This document shows, piece by piece, positions 62,068-64,000 of a DNA stretch of 64,000 nt; position 1 is the stretch's first letter; each line of letters begins with the position of its first letter. The notes beneath the pieces are model-generated. The model did no database searches and had not been told where the DNA came from. It saw only the letters and a list, made by a program, of their open reading frames with translations. The position numbers and the translations under genes were made by a program. Origin of the DNA: Lachnospiraceae bacterium (lineage in GTDB: Bacteria; Bacillota; Clostridia; Lachnospirales; Lachnospiraceae); assembly GCA_017634455.1 (NCBI GenBank), contig JAGBNK010000020.1, forward strand, positions 113,990 through 177,989. The letters are read 5' to 3'.

Positions 62068-63267
62068 TTATCTGTCGTTTGCAGCAGCAACACCAGGAAG
62101 TTCCTTGCCCTCTAAGAACTCAAGAGAAGCTCCACCACCTGTAGAGATATGTGTCATCTTGTCACCATATCCTAAGTTATTTGCTGCAGAAGCTGAATCA
62201 CCACCACCGATGATTGTTGTTCCATCAATCTTGGCAAGAGCTTCACATACAGCTATTGTACCGCCAGCGAAGTTAGGCATCTCGAAACATCCCATAGGTC
62301 CGTTCCATACAACTGTCTTCGCATCAGCGATAGCCTGTGTAAATAATTCTCTTGTCTTAGGTCCGATATCAAGACCTTCCATGTCATCAGGAATTTCTCC
62401 ACGCTCAACAACCTTGAAGTTGCAGTCATTTGAGAAATCATCTCCAACAACAGTATCAATTGGGATAAGAAGCTTAACGCCCTTCTCCTCTGCTTTCTTC
62501 TCCATCTTGAGACAGTAATCTTTGTAATCAGCCTCAAGAAGTGACTTACCAACTGGCTCACCGTGTGCTGCCATAAATGTATATGCCATACCACCACCAA
62601 TGATAAGTGTATCAACCTTATCCAAAAGGTTTTCTATAACAGGAATCTTAGAAGAAACCTTTGCGCCACCAAGGATAGCTACGAAAGGTCTAACTGGATT
62701 CTCAACAGCATTTCCAAGGAAATCAATTTCCTTCTCCATTAAGTATCCAACAACAGCAGTGTCAACAAACTGTGTAACACCTACATTTGAACAATGTGCT
62801 CTGTGTGCTGTACCAAATGCATCATTTACAAATACATCACAGATAGATGCTAAATCCTTTGAGAATGCTTCTCCGTTCTTTGTCTCTTCTGGACGGAAAC
62901 GAGTATTCTCGATTAAGATAATGTCTCCATCATTCATTGCTTCAACAGCAGCTCTTACGTTTGGTCCAACAACTTCTGGATCAACTACGAACTTAACTTC
63001 CTGACCAAGAAGCTGTGTAAGTCTCTCAGCTACAGGAGCAAGGCTAAGCTTAGCCTTATCCTCTTCTGTCTTTACCTTTCCAAGGTGAGAACACAAGATA
63101 ACCTTTCCGCCATCAGCAACTAATTTCTTGATTGTAGGCATAGCTGCAACAAGTCTGTTCTCGTCAGTGATTTTTCCATCAATGATTGGTACATTGAAAT
63201 CACATCTACATAATACTCTTTGACCTTTTACATTGATGTCATCAACAGATTTTTTATTTAATCCCAT
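62068..63267 (-). CDS. pgk: Phosphoglycerate kinase
   Basis: Pgk makes ATP from 1,3-bisphosphoglycerate. The 399-residue sequence has [26 protein letters not shown], the [16 protein letters not shown] segment and the C-terminal [13 protein letters not shown]. The ATG at 63267 has GGAGG 8 nt upstream. A longer in-frame reading from 63327 crosses leader hairpins and lacks a matched site. It lies between gap and tpiA in a glycolytic cluster. Confidence 0.97.
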   Translation of the reverse strand: MGLNKKSVDDINVKGQRVLCRCDFNVPIIDGKITDENRLVAAMPTIKKLVADGGKVILCSHLGKVKTEEDKAKLSLAPVAERLTQLLGQEVKFVVDPEVVGPNVRAAVEAMNDGDIILIENTRFRPEETKNGEAFSKDLASICDVFVNDAFGTAHRAHCSNVGVTQFVDTAVVGYLMEKEIDFLGNAVENPVRPFVAILGGAKVSSKIPVIENLLDKVDTLIIGGGMAYTFMAAHGEPVGKSLLEADYKDYCLKMEKKAEEKGVKLLIPIDTVVGDDFSNDCNFKVVERGEIPDDMEGLDIGPKTRELFTQAIADAKTVVWNGPMGCFEMPNFAGGTIAVCEALAKIDGTTIIGGGDSASAANNLGYGDKMTHISTGGGASLEFLEGKELPGVAAANDR

Positions 63268-63307
63268 TGAACATTCCTCCATTTTCTTAAGATTGTTTTT
63301 ATACCCA

Positions 63308-63351
63308 CTCCTCCAACCATTTCGCAATGGTATATCTCATAAATTGAGATA
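63308..63351 (-). promoter_or_regulatory. pgk leader: two stem-loops and a distant GGAGGAG
   Basis: On the minus strand a stem-loop at 63333-63351 (7 bp) is followed by one at 63316-63331 (6 bp, loop GCGA, a GNRA tetraloop). A GGAGGAG at 63308-63314 comes next, with no start codon at the right distance. The working ribosome site (GGAGG at 63276-63280) lies 30 nt further on. Confidence 0.5.
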
Positions 63352-63354
63352 CAA

Positions 63355-63387
63355 AAAGGAGCCCGGCCCTATAAGCCGGACCCCTTT
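63355..63387 (-). terminator. Terminator of gap
   Basis: A 13-bp stem with two mismatches (63355-63367 with 63375-63387) and a 7-nt loop are followed by TTTTTG on the minus strand, 24 nt after the gap stop. Confidence 0.85.
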
Positions 63388-63411
63388 AATGAGTCTGTTT
63401 AAATCAACGAA

Positions 63412-64000
<589 letters not shown>

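Overview
The window looks like chromosome of a motile, low-GC Gram-positive anaerobe of the Clostridia, most likely family Lachnospiraceae (Butyrivibrio/Pseudobutyrivibrio/Roseburia type). The evidence is AT-rich DNA, strong GGAGG ribosome binding sites, sigma-A-type promoters, a CIRCE element, a B. subtilis-like rnc-smc-ftsY / ylxM-ffh-rpsP-rimM-trmD-rplS / rbgA-rnhB order, a stand-alone AICAR transformylase beside an archaeal-type IMP cyclohydrolase, and chemotaxis and flagellar-type proteins. The genus is an inference. Nearly every gene is on the minus strand. I found no rRNA, tRNA, insertion sequence, prophage, CRISPR array or attachment site.

Layout, in window coordinates. 0-5 kb: the start of a secreted protein, a membrane-bound LuxR-type regulator, and a GldA / GldF-GldG-like ABC transporter. 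5-9 kb: purA, degV and CIRCE-controlled groES-groEL. 9-20 kb: a long transcription unit running from a type II topoisomerase pair through folC, an HD phosphohydrolase, folP and folB-folK to three accessory genes (CPBP protease, DUF308 membrane protein, DUF2974 lipase-like). 20-22 kb: a phosphoribosyltransferase-like protein, dut and gpsA. 22-31 kb: plsY, der, a DUF512 radical-SAM protein, yraN, FlhB-C-like and FliK-like proteins, rnhB, and two signal peptidases flanking rbgA. 31-35 kb: the ylxM-ffh-rpsP-khpA-rimM-trmD-rplS translation and secretion operon. 35-43 kb: ilvA, ftsY, smc, rnc, acpP, plsX. 43-45 kb: the rpmF operon and ackA. 45.4-46.7 kb: tmcAL on the plus strand. 46.8-51.8 kb: the last two steps of IMP synthesis, a FliD-C-like orphan, ung, hisF and hisH. 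51.9-58.9 kb: a signalling block (acidic membrane protein, CheV, lipoprotein, two-component pair, repeat-tailed membrane protein). 58.9-60.5 kb: a Y-family polymerase with a YolD-like partner on the plus strand, then a receiver-only protein. 61-64 kb: tpiA, pgk and the end of gap.

Most of the window is conserved housekeeping DNA, and I found no convincing new defence or mobile system. The most interesting signals are small. tmcAL has a Shine-Dalgarno held 22 nt from its ATG by a hairpin that would close the gap. Strong stem-loops without U-tracts lie in the pgk-tpiA and hisH intergenic regions. The pgk leader carries two stem-loops, one with a GNRA loop. An HD phosphohydrolase sits inside the folate operon, where a phosphatase step is often unassigned. 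IMP synthesis uses split, non-orthologous enzymes. A PRTase-like protein has lost the usual acidic pair of its PRPP loop. An unrecognised 660-residue acidic / Lys-Pro-rich one-pass membrane protein sits next to cheV.

Many genes have an in-frame extension upstream of the start I chose. Starts were placed by the ribosome binding site, and the reason is given gene by gene.
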